Source of the DNA: Echinococcus granulosus
Lineage: Eukaryota > Platyhelminthes > Cestoda > Cyclophyllidea > Taeniidae
Length of the DNA stretch: 64,000 bases
NCBI RefSeq assembly: GCF_000524195.1
Contig: NW_020170401.1
Coordinates: 304,060 to 368,059, forward strand
Direction of reading: 5' to 3'
In this document: one piece after another, positions 46,311-60,310 of the stretch
Layout of the letters: each line of letters starts with the position of its first letter
Numbering within the stretch: position 1 is the first letter of the stretch
The notes under the pieces: generated by a model
Database searches by the model: none
What the model was told of the DNA's origin: nothing
What the model saw: the letters and a program-made list of their open reading frames with translations, nothing else
Position numbers and translations under genes: made by a program

Positions 46311-49300
46311 TTTTGTTAAAAAAATGCATACTTGATGGGACTCTTCGTAGGACTCATGATAATTTTTGGCATTTACTTGATACTTCTTTCCCAAATTTTC
46401 CTCTTATATTGAGACATGGAATCGCCAGCACCAAGGTCTCTTACATTCCGAGAATTGATCCTCGAACGCTGTTGAAGCCCCTCCTACTCGGCAGTGCCTT
46501 ACCCCCAACTATTCAAAGGTGGAAATTTCGGGTTCATTCAACAATTTAAACAAACCCCTCGAAAATTATACAGTCATGTAATCACTGTATACCTTTTGAA
46601 AATCCCACGCTTCTGCCTGTTTGAGGTATTGTGCAAAGACTGTTAAATGACAATTTAGTAAGAGAGCAATCCACTCACCATAAGAACTTTTTTTGCCCAT
46701 ATTTTCTTCAATTTCACGAGGTAATTTTCCAAGAAATTTTAATAGGGACTTATCAAAGTTGACAATTAAGAGAGGCATCTGTTTTCAATGTGAAAGTACT
46801 TTTTCAAAATTGGTCTTGCGCGACGCTCTGGCACTGACATTTCCTCCACTCAAAGCAGTATAAAATTGAACGAAGTAAAGTGAGATACTTTAAAGTTTAA
46901 ATTAGCCTTTTAAGTGGGAATCAAACTCTCAAATGATGCTAAAATGATAAAATAAAGCCAGTCTAATTTTTTTGAAATATTAGTATTATTATTTTTACTC
47001 TTGGATGTCTAAATGTTGGTTTACTCATAGTTCACAGATCCCGAAAAGTTGGTCCAGTGAATAATCATAGCGTAATCCACATTGATAAAATACTTCTACC
47101 CCAAGGAATGCTTTTAAGCACTCCATGGGCCAAAAGGGTATACGGCTGAGCGTTGACGTTTAGAAAGACCTGGATTATTGAGTTGCCCCTAAAGTCTGCA
47201 AACCATGCTTAAGCCACCTCGAGACAGCGTTACCCTTTTCACGGGTGACAGTTGGACCTAGTTAGAATTGCCGAATGTTGTGGTTTCTAAAAGGTAAACT
47301 TCATTGAGGAAGATTCCATTTTAGTGATTGTGCCCAGGCTCGATCGGTTTTCACATGAACATTCACCCATCAGCAGCATGGGAATGACTGGAACCATAAT
47401 TTTCAATCTCTGTAGCATCAATGTCATGCAGTCAACCCTCTCAATTCTGGTCTCGCTGCAGTGTAAACCATTACATGAGATAGTTGGCAAAGGTTGGTGC
47501 TCTTCAGCTCTAAGGCTCCACAGATCCTACTTCTGTGACCTTTGAAGTAGTATCCAGCTAACGGAAACAGGAATGATATCTACCAGGACCGGAGTCGCCC
47601 GCGGTCGCCATTAGTTTGCTGTCCTTAAACCAATCCTGAAAACGTTAAAACTTAGCTTTATGAGGAAAAACACATTATAAAAATACAGAAGTTTGGACTG
47701 GCTATGGGTATAGAAGGAAGGACATGGCATCAGGAATAAATAGATGGATACAGGAAAGGGTATCCTTTTTCAGTCCAGGTATATTCATTAATACCATTAA
47801 TGATGGGAGTGAATATTTTCCTCCTAAGAGAGGCTAAATGTGAGTAGCTTTAAGATTTTCCACACACATCGTTGATTAACGATAAATAAACGATGCACAA
47901 CCTAGAAGTGAATATTTACTCATCGTCGTCATTGTAACTAAGGAAATTGTCGATTTCCCTAACCACCTAGTAACTCTGCCTTAACCGCACCCAAAGGGGA
48001 CACAAACGTCTTCATGCAGATTTTATAAGTTTTTATCACTTGGAAAAATAGCCGGTTGGTTAAATGATGCCCTTTAAAGTCCCCTCCTTTGGATGCGACA
48101 TTGCTCCGATAACGGAAACCCTTATGTGTAAATCACTCAGTTTAAGAACTCTTACCCCGCCGTAGAAATGTTTTAGCATCGATGATCAGGTACTGTTCAG
48201 TAAAGTCATCGATATGTAGAGATATAGCTTGCAGTTATTGCTTTTAATTTCGTTTTTTAAAAAAGGGGTTTAGGGTGTGTTAGGCAAACCTTTTCATGAT
48301 CATATTTTCCTCAATTTTTTGATCCCTAGTATATCTAAAATGCCATAAATGACGTTCAGCCCAAACCGTGACTTTTGATTTCTCTGCTCGCATCCTTGCA
48401 GTGGTTCTATTTAGATACCTTCAACCAGTATAATGAATGATGGTGATAGTATCATCACGCAAAAGGATGCGGTGATGAAAAAAGTCTCCTTTCAGTAAAA
48501 GAGCCATCCTCTATTGCTTGGGTAGCCACTTGTGCCTTCAGAAGGCTTCAAGCCCATTACATTACAACTATGCCAGACTTAGCTGTAAGAATGTGAAACG
48601 TTTATTTACTAACAGTGTTTTAAACATGGTCATGGTGGTTGTTTCATTAACCCTCACTGAAGCGGTCATTCCTATTTTAATTCTTCCAGCAAGAGGAAAG
48701 CCTGCCCAATCCTGTGCTTCCAACTGACACATAACCACCTGCGAGGAGGCAAGACGACTCCCTCTCTTGAAATTGTAATCACAGTAAATCACGAACACGA
48801 GCGATTTGGAGAGGTCAGTTTACTTCAGGCACCAAGACATTGCGGCATGCTTTTCTAGGGTGATTTAACTGTTCTGACAAATTTTCTATTCCTAAATTTT
48901 TTTTCCAGAAGTAGTTACAAGCTCGGAGGCATTTGCATTAGTGGAACAAATTAATGAAATTTCTGCTTTTGCAAAGTTTCGTAGGCTCCATTGTCCCTGT
49001 GTGACTTAAACGGGTCTTTATTTCTGTACTTGTCCTCAAGAAGTTTGTCAAACAGCGCAATCGTCATATCAGACTCACTAATGTCTGTCAGAGATGACTT
49101 CAGGCGGTATCAGTCACTTTTCTTAAACTTATACCCGGCCTTGTATTTTATACTATAGATAGTTTTCTTTACGATTTTGCTAATATTGTGCTAGAATTAA
49201 GAGCCCCAGGCTGAAAATGCAATTCTGGAACTATGAAGAAAGATATGCAAGGTCTTATTATTGCATGTCTTCTAAGCCTTGGGGAAAATCAACCACTGAA

Positions 49301-49382
49301 ATCTACATGAAATATGTCATTTTAAAAACTTTGCTACCCAAAATAAAAAACGGCTTCATTATTTTTTAAATAAAGAACGCTT
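46311..49382. other. Gene-poor stretch
   Basis: AT-rich with short frames on both strands (46313-46549, 47287-47545, 48518-48798), none recognisable. Confidence 0.45.
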
Positions 49383-50338
49383 CTAGTGTCCCTCGTCCTC
49401 TCTGAAGACGAAGGAAGAGATAATATCAGGGCAAATGTTAGGGAGCCAATGGTACTTAGCGAATGCGCAATCGCGAATCCCTAAGTGCCGCAAAACCAAC
49501 ACAAAGAATAAAATAAACAATCGAGGCGTTATATTTTACCTCTATCACATTGAGCTTCGTCTCCTACACTCCTCTCAATTATCCACCAGTGTCGGCCACC
49601 ACAATGTAGTCGGTGCTGAGAGAAACAGCCACGAACCAACCCCACCAGTTACCAAATTTGCATGGCAACAGGAAGATATCTGACCGTAACAGTACCTGTT
49701 CCTCTTAGCAAATCTACAGGATCTGGAGTTTGTTCTGTTGGAGAACTGTATTGGCAGATCATCACATACACCCATCGGAAGTCATGAGAACACTGGGCCA
49801 AAAACAGAGCCGTTTAATCAAGGACGCATTTTAGAAAGTTACGTGAGGATTTTTTGCCCATCCACGTCTATTTTTCACTTCGGCACTGTCCAAACATATC
49901 TACCCCGGTTCCATTCAGTTAGTAGGGAGGTGGAAGAGTTATCGGGTGTACGCAGTGTTGACATCTTCGTACAGGTAGCATCGACAGTTTCGTAACGGAC
50001 CAATCCAAATGGTTCACATCTAGCGTGGCTCCAAATGAAAATGGCATTCCTGGGGCAGATGCCGAAGGCGGAGGTCATTACCAACTCGTCAGAGATTCTT
50101 CCACCCGCAGCATATCCCCTACTTCCGTCAGCTTGAGGTTTAGCATTTAGAAATTGATTTCAGTGCAGCTGACCCGAGGACCGGGTTTGCTTCCAGGTGC
50201 CACCAAAGAAAAGCCCCAAGACTCTCCTGAAGACAAAAGAGGGCACAAAAATATGGCAGACGTATTGCCCTCCATCGGAAGTACAGAAGTGAAGAAAGTG
50301 AAAAATTAAACAAATGGTCGAAGCTTAACGCACCTACA
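49383..50338 (-). mobile_element. TRIM-like LTR element, copy G, both LTRs
   Basis: Read on minus, the 5' LTR is 50338-50207 (shortened to about 132 bases). It is followed by TTTGGTGGCACC, the family's primer-site position. The interior runs from about 50206 to 49536 and the 3' LTR from about 49535 to 49383. Frames at 49435-50084 on both strands fall inside the element and are non-coding by comparison with the other copies. Confidence 0.75.
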
Positions 50339-50585
50339 TTTATTTTGTTACTTCTTCTTAAGCACCTGGTTTAGGGCATAATTTTGTGCTACCAGCCATC
50401 TTGAATTGGTGGAGATCACATGTCTGGTGTAAAAAATAACGCCGGTTCGAAACGCTCAACCATGTTATAATCAAACTATGCCCTTATTATTCAAAAATAA
50501 AAATTTTACCCTAAAATTGGTTGAAATTTATATGATTAAGGGGAGTGATTGCTATCCTAATTTCCGAATAACATTTGCAACCGGC

Positions 50586-50601
50586 GTCACATATACGTGA
50601 C
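50586..50601. repeat. 16-base palindrome, site 8
   Basis: Reads GTCACATATACGTGAC, flanked by GGC and GGC. Lies 248 bases right of TRIM-like copy G, outside the element. Confidence 0.7.
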
Positions 50602-52529
50602 GGCCTGATTTTCCTCTTCAAATACGCACATTATGCATATGTGGCACAAAATAATTACAAGCAAATAACTTAGTATGAAAAAAAAAATCAAAATACGACT
50701 AACTCGCACCAGTTTTGACATAAGAGGATAGGAAAATGAAGGAGTAATTTATCTGTCAAGCATAATGTGCAAAGTAATGGAAGAACTCCTTAAACGGAGC
50801 AAATGTGCTTTGGTTAGCGAGTGTCCAAAACAAGTTTTTTACTAAGCAAAGAAGGGTAATAAAGGGGTTATTGGGAGCTAAGTGACCATTGGAAAAATGT
50901 TCCACACGATGCATTAACAATAAAGCTAACAGAGGAAAAATGTCATAAAGTATGGCGGAGGAAGAGAGGGAGGGGTGGGCTGGAAAGGCAGAAATTGTTG
51001 TAATAACCAAGGCGTGGGTCACAAGAGAAATTGCAGTTGACATTTTCCTGCAATCCTGCGAGCTTATGCGGTCATAAACAAACCAAAAAGTGAACCGAAT
51101 ATCACCTAGCATATCGGCTCCTCTGATTCATCTGATCTGCCGTCGGACAACATTAAAAAAGTTTACTCTAAAAAACATGGCAAAAGAAACTACAGATGGA
51201 TGGAAGGAATGAAGGCAGGAAGGAAAGATCCTCATTTCCGCAGCTGAATCACCTCTAAACAAGGAGTGGAGGGAGGAGTGGGACGGCAGAGGTGAAAAAG
51301 CCTAATTCAAGCGAAACCTTGGCAATCGTCCCTACCGGCTTCTTTCCTGCTTTGCCTTTCCTTCTCTTTCCATCTAAAAGGGAAATTATGTTAAAAATTG
51401 GCGGATTTGTCACTTGTCTGTCGCCTTGCCTAGACACACACTCGAGATCGGGCAGTTTTCCCAGTCATTTGACCAAAATTTCTTAGAAGTAGAAGCCAAA
51501 AAATTAAGAGAAAATTTAAAAAGGACTTCATATACGCTTCACTATAATATGTATCGGTCTAATACCTGAAAGTAAAACATTCTGATGGGAAGTAATCAAA
51601 CAAATGTTGACTAGTACCCAACTTTTACATTCTTACAAAGTGGAGTCTACCTTTCATTCAGTAGGTAACACTCAAAAAGAGGAACAAATGAAGGGTAAGT
51701 GACAATTTTTTTACCGGTGAGAGAGCAATCGGGCATCCGGATAAACGATTGTCTGTAAAAATGCTACACTTCCAGTGTACATCAAGTTGAAAAAGGAGGT
51801 GTTATCACACGTTCCATCGTGGATGGAGTGTGAGATGACTAGGGGAGAAAAAAGAAGAGCGTCTGCTTGTAGGTGTTGAAGTTTGTTATCATTAAAAAAA
51901 ACCAACCTTCTGACCAAACGACGAGACCAGCGTTAGTGAGGACCAGCAAATGCATGTGACTCACAATCATAGCAATATGATAGCAGACGAGGAGACAGGG
52001 TGCTTTCCCCTAGCCTAAGTTGGACTTTTTGTGATTTAAGGAACTTAATGACTCATGATGGGCTGTTGAAAGGAGGTCATGCTAAAAAGAAAACGTCGAA
52101 ATATATTTCAGAGGCAAAAATATGTTTTAATCATATAAATATTAAGGTCGCGCCACTATTATAATGAAGAGCAGATGGTTACCAAAAGAAAATATACAGT
52201 CTCTAAAGTTTAATGTGCAAGGGAGAAGCACATTTCAAACCAGGGCAAAAACTTAATGTTAACCAGTCCTGTTTCTCTTTTACCTTTATTTGCGCTTATT
52301 CCAACTCGCATATAATTATGTAGTTGTCTAATTCCGAGGGATGACGAGATTCCTCACATGGAAAAATGTTATTACTGAGAATGCGGAGGGTGAGGTGAGT
52401 GAGGCCTTGATTTGTCCTGTAGGATTAATACTATCCTCCTACGAAGGTGCCCATTTGAACCCTTTCTCAAGCGGAGATTTTTCTTAAGTAAGTCCGAGCT
52501 GTTTCCCTTCAGAATCGTAAGTTGACCTT
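50602..52529. other. No gene seen
   Basis: AT-rich. The 118-residue minus frame at 50756-51112 has hydrophobic patches but no family resemblance and no splice context. Confidence 0.45.
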
Positions 52530-53090
52530 CCGCAAGAGAACAAGTAAGCCAAAAGCTGTGCTTTCAGCTCATCAAACACCAAACAAGTACTGGTCATCTG
52601 GCGATGAAGTAATGAGTATCAAAGAAGTGTGGAATTTCTGTTTAGAAAAGGGATCGTTCAATGATTACCAAAGATGTTTCCATCTGCTTAACGAATATTG
52701 CCATAAAATGGCAATTTCTCATCACATGGCAATTGGTCCATCCGTCCACCGTCGGTCAGACAGTGAACAGAATTTCGTAAAAGAACGCAACACAGCCTTT
52801 CTACAAACTACATGAAAGAAGTGAAGAACAAATTAGTATTTTCTGTCACACATGACCAGCGTCAACCATGTGCTTAGCTACCACAATATCATCTCCCAAT
52901 CAGATGTAGAACTGATCAAGTTGTTTAATCATTCAAGGTAGGCACTGTGGAATGCTTCCGACATGCCAATCTCTAAGTGTTTCTCTCCATGGACCACGAC
53001 GTTATAGTCCTCCTGACTGTGATGCACTATTACATGGTGATTAACTACAAAAACCATCCAGGCTGTTTCAGCCAATTCAGAGTTGTAGGT
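52530..53090 (+). repeat. Left arm of inverted repeat pair 2
   Basis: Homologous to the reverse complement of about 54270-54810. Shared landmarks are AAGTACTGGTC, AATATTGCCATA, CAACACAGCC, CACTGTGGAATGCTTC, ACTCCATGGA-like and TCCTGACTGT blocks, in the same order. A 97-residue frame (52522-52815) covers part of the arm. The other arm reads LLNKYCHTMAISHH where this one reads LLNEYCHKMAISHH, so a former coding segment is possible, but both arms are broken by stops or frameshifts. Confidence 0.75.
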
Positions 53091-54269
53091 GGCGCATCCC
53101 ATGTCACCCCACCAAATACGAGTCAACAAGTTCGAAGGTACCCTTTTTTAGTTTTGCAACTAGACTCATCTCCACTCTTGAGTCAGAGAGACTGGAATCT
53201 CATTTACCAAGTCCGAGTCACATTTTGAACGTGCGATGAAATACCTCTAAATTATTGTTCAGTTACTTAGCTTTTTGAATGGAACTTATCTGATAATTTA
53301 CACCAATGAGTTTTCTCAGCCCATTCTAAAAAAAGCGTCAATATTTTTATTAACTGCGTACAAGTATCCAATCAAGATGGATAGCAATATTTTTTTGACT
53401 GTCATGAATAATAAGATGGCGTCAATGATTTCCCTTTTCGTATTGCTCTCCTAAAGTTTTTTGTTCAAAGTAATTTCACCAATTGGGAGAAAAAATTACT
53501 TTATCCTTAGTTTTCCTCTTTGCCTCTAACTGCTTGTAACCAAAAATAAATTCCACATTAACGGAATATGTCTTCGTCTAATAAAGATACGTTAAGGAAT
53601 CATACGATTCTAAAGCGTCTCCGTCATCAGCATGTGGAAGGACTGCAAGACTATTTGGATGGGTAATATTACCAGAACTTCATCTCACTATCGTGAACGC
53701 AGATTCACGGCTCCATGTGGCAATAGATTTTACCTTAGAATATCCTCCTGATTACGGTCAACTCCGATATTAGAATAAATTTAATGTTGGGTATTGCTTA
53801 GCGGCGGTCGCATTTTACTTGCCCATAGAGTTCCAGAGGAACATTTGCCCTGAAGCAAATCCATTAACTCGTTCGTCATCAGAGTTTAGCATATTCTGCC
53901 ATTCTAACATGACACTACTCACTTTCACCGTGTTATTTCTGTCAAATCTAATTCACTTCTCGTTGATTAAATGTGGCTGGCTCATATGAGTAGATCAAGG
54001 AGTCTAAATGTGCAACGCTGGTAGTGAAAGTCGATTATTTTAATCAACCTTCGCATTTCATTGGCATTTTATAAGGCATTTCACTTGTCTTCCTAGTTTA
54101 TTACTAGATTATAGTAGCATTGTAAGGTGTTTGACCCTCTTAGCACTCGTCTTATGAAATGTCGCCTGAGCTTGATGACTGGAATTAAAGTCTGTCTATC
54201 TCAAAAGTGGAGATTAATCCATTTGTGAAACTGCAGAAGGGTCGACTTCAGAGTTGCTGCCTAGCATCC

Positions 54270-54810
54270 GACAAGGGTGATTGAAACACCCTGAATGCTT
54301 CTTGTAATTAGCTATCACGTGGTGGGGCTTAACAGTCAGGACGATTCTCTAATATTGTGCCTCCATGGAGTGTGGTACTTGGAGATTAGCGTGTCAGAAG
54401 CATTCCACAGTGTCTACCGTGAGTGATAAAACAATTTAATTAGACCTACATCGGATGGGTGGAGAACGTTGTGGTAGCCACTGACATGGATGACGCAGGC
54501 CATGTTTGGCAGATAAAGATGTGCTTCAGCAAATGCTAATTTGTTCTGCACTTCTTTTATGCCGTTTGTACAAAGGCTGTGTTGAGTTCCCTTACTCACT
54601 TCTGTCCACTGGCCGATAGATAGGTGGTGCGAAATTGCCATTGTATGGCAATATTTGTTAAGCAAACAGGTACATCACTGGTTATCGCCAAAAGATCCTT
54701 TTTCTCACTGGCCAACCTACATCTCTCAGCTACCCGGCACTTTTTTGCAGAAGACCAGTACTTTTCATGTGTTTCATGTACTGAGAATGCATTTCTTCAC
54801 TTGTTGTGGG
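54270..54810 (-). repeat. Right arm of inverted repeat pair 2
   Basis: Reverse-oriented homologue of the left arm, about 1.2 kb away. On minus, 54414-54665 stays open for 83 residues and shares short blocks (MAISHH, SDVGLIKLF-like) with the left arm. No protein family was recognised. Overall similarity between the arms is around 70-75% by eye, older than the identical core of pair 1. Confidence 0.72.
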
Positions 54811-57800
54811 CTAGACTACTACAGCTGCCATCGAACCCTTTTAACAAACTTTTTTTGAATCAGTTTGAGCTACTAAATCTTTTCAAAGAATAAACATTAC
54901 TATACGATATGATGGAATGGAAAAGGATGACAATGAAGGAAGTAAGGATTAAGATGATGTAAAGCTCGTTGAGATGTTAAAGAGGCCGCAGGTGTGGACA
55001 CTAGATGTGATTGATAGCGAGGATGGGGTAAGGTAGGCTATGCCAGACAATAGAAGACACTGCAACAGCAAACCTGAGCCTAGAAGAATTTTGTGCTTTG
55101 CGTTGATTATCATTGGAATGAGAAGCACTGCCCAACCTCATTATCCTCCTTTGTACTCCTCCGATGTCACTTGTCCAAGTTACAATTACCACTATTGCTC
55201 GACAAGTGTACTGGACAGCCAGGTGACCGTGTACAAGGCAAAGTTAGATAAAACTGAGACAGTAGGGTGATTAGGGCCTGATGTTTCCTTAATTCTGTAA
55301 ACAATTTCTCAGCGCGGTTATATCTTGTTGCTAAAGCATCATCAACAAATGACATTTTTGTGGTCTACCCGAGAGTTCAATCACCAATGATGCCACTCTT
55401 GGCAAAAAGCATGATTAGTCGTATTTAACTTACACAAAATTAGATTTACTGGTCTATTGATGTGGAGAATACTAGATTTGGTAACCAGTTAGTCTGTCAT
55501 GTTTGAGTTCCCTCATCAGTACATAGCCGTCAGAATATGACCCCATTCCTTCCGTCAGAATAGACAAATTTTAACCTAGGAACGCAAACTATGCTGCACG
55601 CAGAGCCTTAAAGTTCAATCAACCCTCGTGGTTTTACAATGAATAAGTGACGACGCTGTTGTGACGGCCCCTACAGACAGTACTACACAGCAAGTCTCGC
55701 CCGTTAGTAACAGCCGACCCACAATCCATGATCAGGTTCAGACGCTGTCAGTCAAGGCGGCAGACAACAGTTATAGTGGGTTCGCAGTGGCATGCAAAAG
55801 TGTGTAATGATAAACTAATTTTTCTGTCAGTGAAATCATCACTCTCGGACGTGGGGTACTAAGGTAGGCTGTTCTCGCACGGTTCAGGCAAACTAAAAAG
55901 AAATTTTTGCTGTGATGGATGCAAGTATGTAGAAGGACACGGTGCAGAAAATGTGAGCGAGTTAAATTTCTTAAAGTATACTCTTTTCGGTTTTTATGTA
56001 CCCGTTAGTTCCTCTTTGCCTTGAACGCTCCTTGATGTAAACGCCTCTGAAGCGAAACTTTTAAAGTTAACCGCTTTGATATAAACTGAATTATTAGCTC
56101 TAAAAGCTGGTAATATACTTTATTCTCAGAGCGGATCTTATCTTTCAGCCGATCTCCAAGTCGTAATGGCGATGATAGAGCGGCTGATTATGGTAGGTGG
56201 GTGGAGGGGGAAGGGACGGGAAGGGGTGGGCTATGAACCATAAAATTTTGAGATAACACTCCTCCGCACGCACATATTCGCCACCAGGACCAAAAAAATT
56301 TGAAGCCTAGAGACAAACTAAGGTCGTAAAAAGCAGCCAACCGGTCCAGGCGTCCCTTTAGCCGCCTCAAAACGGCGCAAAATGGCGGGTTTGACCCAAA
56401 ATATCAACAAAATTAGAGGCCTCCCCCCTCCCCTTCCACCCTAGCTGGATGAGTCACCAGTAATTCCAGTTTGACAGTTAAGTCTCGTGTAGAAATGAAA
56501 TTTTATGGTATTATTCGTCGTAGCCAAGTGAAACGCCTCTACTGAATGACCACCTCTGTCGTAAAACGAACATTAAGGTCTTTTCCCTATCATTTATAAG
56601 TACACTTTTCCCGAACAAGTAATGTCAATTGGGCAGTTTGCATTATTAGACAGAAGTAATGCAAAAAACGAAATTGTTATGCATCGCTTATTGGTCCTAC
56701 TTCCCACATTTCCATCATTGTGCTCACCCTGCTAGAGCTACAAAGATTTGTGGTTAAAATATCTCTTTTCCTTCACTGTCCACTGACGTGGAAATGTTGG
56801 ATTTCGAGAGTCCCATAGTGACGATCTGGAAGCATGTTCCTTGCTGAGAAAATTAGCAGTATGGCTTGTAATTTTTTGAAGGATACACATTTAGTTTTTT
56901 CATGGTTTGGGGAGAAAGGAACAGTCAATTACTCATTGAGGTGTGAGTTTTCCTTCCCTTTGATGAGTAATGTACCGTGACTTCCCGATTTCGGCTGTGT
57001 GACTCAAGAAGAGAGCTTCCGGAAGTTCATTTTCTGGTTGTTGAAATTAATATAAAATAATCTATTCTTGAAATGCAATCTCTTTTAAATTTACTTACTA
57101 CCCATGGAACAGTCACCTTGTCAAATGCGAGGTGTTTACTCCTGTCCGCAGTTGACCTTCCACTGGGATTATCCAGAGACCTGAGCAGCTTAAGTGTATT
57201 TGTGTTTTTTGACAGAAAAATTAGTGTGGTTCTTGGTAGAGTTTGCTGAAATGATCTATTGTAGCTTGTAAATACTTGTAAAGGGCATGCGATTGTTTCC
57301 ATGCCAGTGCCAACTTTCCCCTTAAAAGTACCATTTACAGTGGAGAAGATGGTTTGAATCTGATGGATCAAATTTAGGCCTGTCTGCTTTACAACTAGAG
57401 TTTAACCGATTATGAGGCCTCTGAAACTTCTCTCCTAATCTATTGCGTAAAATATGTAGGGGACGGAATGTGTGGCAAATGGATGAACAAAACAAAATTG
57501 GTTTAAAAATGAGGTCTGAAGGAGAATCATCAGGTGATAATGCATTGCGTTTTAGAAGACCCTCTGCTCATAAGAATGAGAAATCGAATTAGTTTAAGGG
57601 TACTGCCTTAAAAACGTGGCAAAGAAGCTTTCGAGTCACCGATTCATTCACAAAATAGCGTCTTCAGGAGGTATTCGATCACTATACTAATGACAGCATG
57701 CCCCACACCCCTCAACCATTATCAGATGCTTCAAAGAAAAGTTATGCCTAACCAAAAAACGTCACGGGAGAAAGACATCCGCTGTAGTTGACTTGCTTTA

Positions 57801-58641
57801 TGAGAGAGAAAGAGCGCCTCATGCTTTAAGTTGGTCAAAAAGTCCGCTGGGATTTGCTTGAAATCTGGTGCAAATGAAACGTCTTCGCATCTTGTATAAA
57901 AAGTCAAAAAGCCTAGTTAGGCAGTTGGACAGAAAAATGGGAGCTCATTCAAATAAGGCGCACTTTTCTGTACGAAATAAAGTAATGAGCGGTAAAATCG
58001 CCGACGACTTTCTCACACTTCCTCATTTTTTACACTATTATAAATGAAATTCGGAGACCGCATCATAGATTAGGCTTCTGGTTACAATTAATTGCCTCCA
58101 CCACAGCCCAGTGGCGCATATCCAAACTACGCAGAAGAAGGTGAATTCGCATGTGAATTCCTCCATGTACCTGTCATCAAAGGCCTGGGTATGATCCAGA
58201 AAGAAGCCGCAAAATAAATTAGTTAGCAAATCTGCCTGATTATTTCTGGACTAATAAGGAGTGGTAAATGTGCCATGTTGTTGTCCATTTCTAAAAACAG
58301 CATTCTGTTGCAACAATGGTTTTGTTGACTGACGAAGAAGGCTGTTGAGCCAAAATCTTCAAACCACAAAGGCATCCAAGTCGGTAATGAAATACCGGTG
58401 GATATCAATTTTCACCCCGGTAAATGTGTGCCAAATTAAAACACATTTTTAAGGAGCAGATGTTCAAAATGTAGAAATTAAGTTAATCGTTTTCAACTTT
58501 TTTCGTTCAAAGAATGCAGAAAAAATTTACGCCACCTGGAATTCTGAATTAACAAGTTATTTACATGCATCTTTAATAACAGTAATTACAAGTAAGCAGC
58601 AGCATCTTAAAAAACACTCAAATGATTTAAATTTATAATTA
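54811..58641. other. Gene-poor stretch
   Basis: Apart from the island at 56150-56460, only short unassigned frames (55001-55270, 57027-57371) were seen. Confidence 0.45.
56150..56460. promoter_or_regulatory. GC-rich, promoter-like island
   Basis: A G-rich segment (56195-56230), then CATAAAATTTT, then CpG-rich sequence around 56330-56390 (GCCGCCTCAAAACGGCGC), then a C-rich segment. The 60-residue minus frame inside it has no recognisable domain. A promoter of a neighbouring gene or a distal element is possible. Confidence 0.2.
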
Positions 58642-59695
58642 TGTAGAGTCCCGATAACTCTCTGAATTTTTAGGACGAAATAATGCCAGGACAAAATATT
58701 TATTGCCCATTTAAAAACGGACTGGCACGGGAGACTGATAACATGGCCCCAAGACATAGCTATAGATGCCGTGAAATTAAAAAGAAGGGTTAAACAAACA
58801 ATCAAAGTATTACATAGCCCCTCCCTCCTTTCAGCGTCATCCCTGGCAATCCCCTTGGTCAATCTCCCACGTCAGCCATCGCAGCCAATTTGACGACTGA
58901 AGAAAAACACCGCTACAGTAATCGAATTTGCGTAAAACTGGAATATCTAACTGCATCACCACTGATTTCTCGGAATCTGGTGTTTCGTGATGTTTGAGGA
59001 ATGCACAGATTATCTGGTATGTCCACTGCTAGTAGTAAGGGCACTGACCTAAAAGGAGAGTCATTTGGTATACGGGGTTTCAAATTGTTACGTGTGGATA
59101 AGATTTCTCCCCTATTTCGCCTTGCCCCTTTGTGCTCACTTCAGTGATGCCCAGCCGTGTCTGTCTATGTGGGTCCTAAGTATCCATCAGGGAGGTGGAG
59201 GAGGTGCAGTGTATTCACTGCATTGACATCTTCTTTCAGGCACCGTAGACAGCTCCGCAACGAACAGCTGCCAGATGCTTCAAGGCTAGTGTCGCTTCAG
59301 TTATTAAAAACATTCCTATCGAGCAAGAAACTGTGCTCGTTGATACAAGTAAGCGTCAATTTCAAACCTTTTGCTGGGGGTTGTCACAGAATCTCCCATC
59401 GGCAGCGTATGCCCTTCATCCTTTGGGTTAAAGTTTAGCACTCCAAAATAGAAGTTGAGGTAATAGTCCTTCAAGATCGGGTTTCCTTTCTGTTGCCACC
59501 AATATAGCGTCCTGAGACGCCCCAGAGGACGAAAAAGACAACACCCAAGCAGAAGATGTATTGTCAACTTAAAGAATGGCCGAGGGACTACTGGCGTGGC
59601 CCGTGGATCGTGACGCCTAGCAAAAGTACAACCACGAAACCTTAAGTTCGCGCAAAATCAAAGCGAAAAATTCACCAAATAACCAAGGCATTACA
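58642..59695 (-). mobile_element. TRIM-like LTR element, copy H, both LTRs
   Basis: Read on minus, the 5' LTR is 59695-59503, starting TGTAATGCCTTGG and ending GCTATA. It is followed by TTGGTGGCAACAG. The 3' LTR is 58814-58642, starting TGTAATACTTTGATTG, close to the family consensus. Just before it lies GAAAGGAGGGAGGGG, the best polypurine tract of the family in this window. This is one of the two copies that best show the LTR-primer site-interior-purine tract-LTR order. Confidence 0.82.
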
Positions 59696-60039
59696 CTTAC
59701 TTTCAGGATTTTAGCTAAAAGGGGCATGCAAAGTAATGCGATACCTTGGTGGTCACACCTGCCAAGCTAGTGATAATATTACTCTAAGTTTACAGTAAAA
59801 TGGCATCCAACGCAGAAGTAGTAAATAAAAAGTGTCCTTGGCTTGCAGCTGAAGGTCAGATTAAAACCATCGCCACGGCTTACACTGTAGGAGAATAGGG
59901 ATACGCAGTCATAATCAAAATGTTTATCAAGATATCATCCGTTATTCACAACACCACGGTGGCATATAATCAGAAGCTTTCAAAATGAGTCAGCACTATA
60001 GAAACAGGAGTAGGGGGGAGGGAAGAGATGGGTCTTTTA

Positions 60040-60310
60040 TTGTTCACCGACGCCAAAGCATCTACTCAGACGACTGTTTACATCAATTGGATTAAGAGAA
60101 TTAGTAGTGGTAGATGTTATTCTGCAAGCAAAGGTGGTGGTATCGGGCCCCCTCCTCTTCAGCGTTTCCGAGGGGCGTACATTACTGACAGCGAATAAAT
60201 TAATATTTATGAGACGAGCAGACAGGTTTGGGGCAGTCACCGCATTCCCTTTGAAGCAATTAACACAGAGAAATGGAAGTGGCAGTTATTTTTTACTTTC
60301 ACAAAAAAGA
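60040..60310. promoter_or_regulatory. Possible conserved non-coding element
   Basis: Open on both strands (60037-60240 minus, 60107-60319 plus) and more GC-rich than its flanks. It has an AT-rich core AATTAATATTTATGAG carrying homeodomain/Cdx-like sites. No protein similarity was recognised, so a regulatory reading is preferred over a gene. Confidence 0.15.

Noticed and set aside
47515..47545. CTAAGGCTCC...CTACTTCTG as a further TRIM LTR
   Set aside because: Only two short blocks match and the rest of the LTR is missing; chance or a tiny remnant cannot be separated.
50440..50470. GGTTCGAAAC as a tRNA T-loop
   Set aside because: No acceptor or anticodon stem can be folded upstream; no tRNA gene was recognised anywhere in the window.
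5468..50601. Palindromes as TFEB/CLEAR boxes (GTCACGTGAC)
   Set aside because: The half-sites match but are separated by six bases, which breaks the bHLH E-box core.
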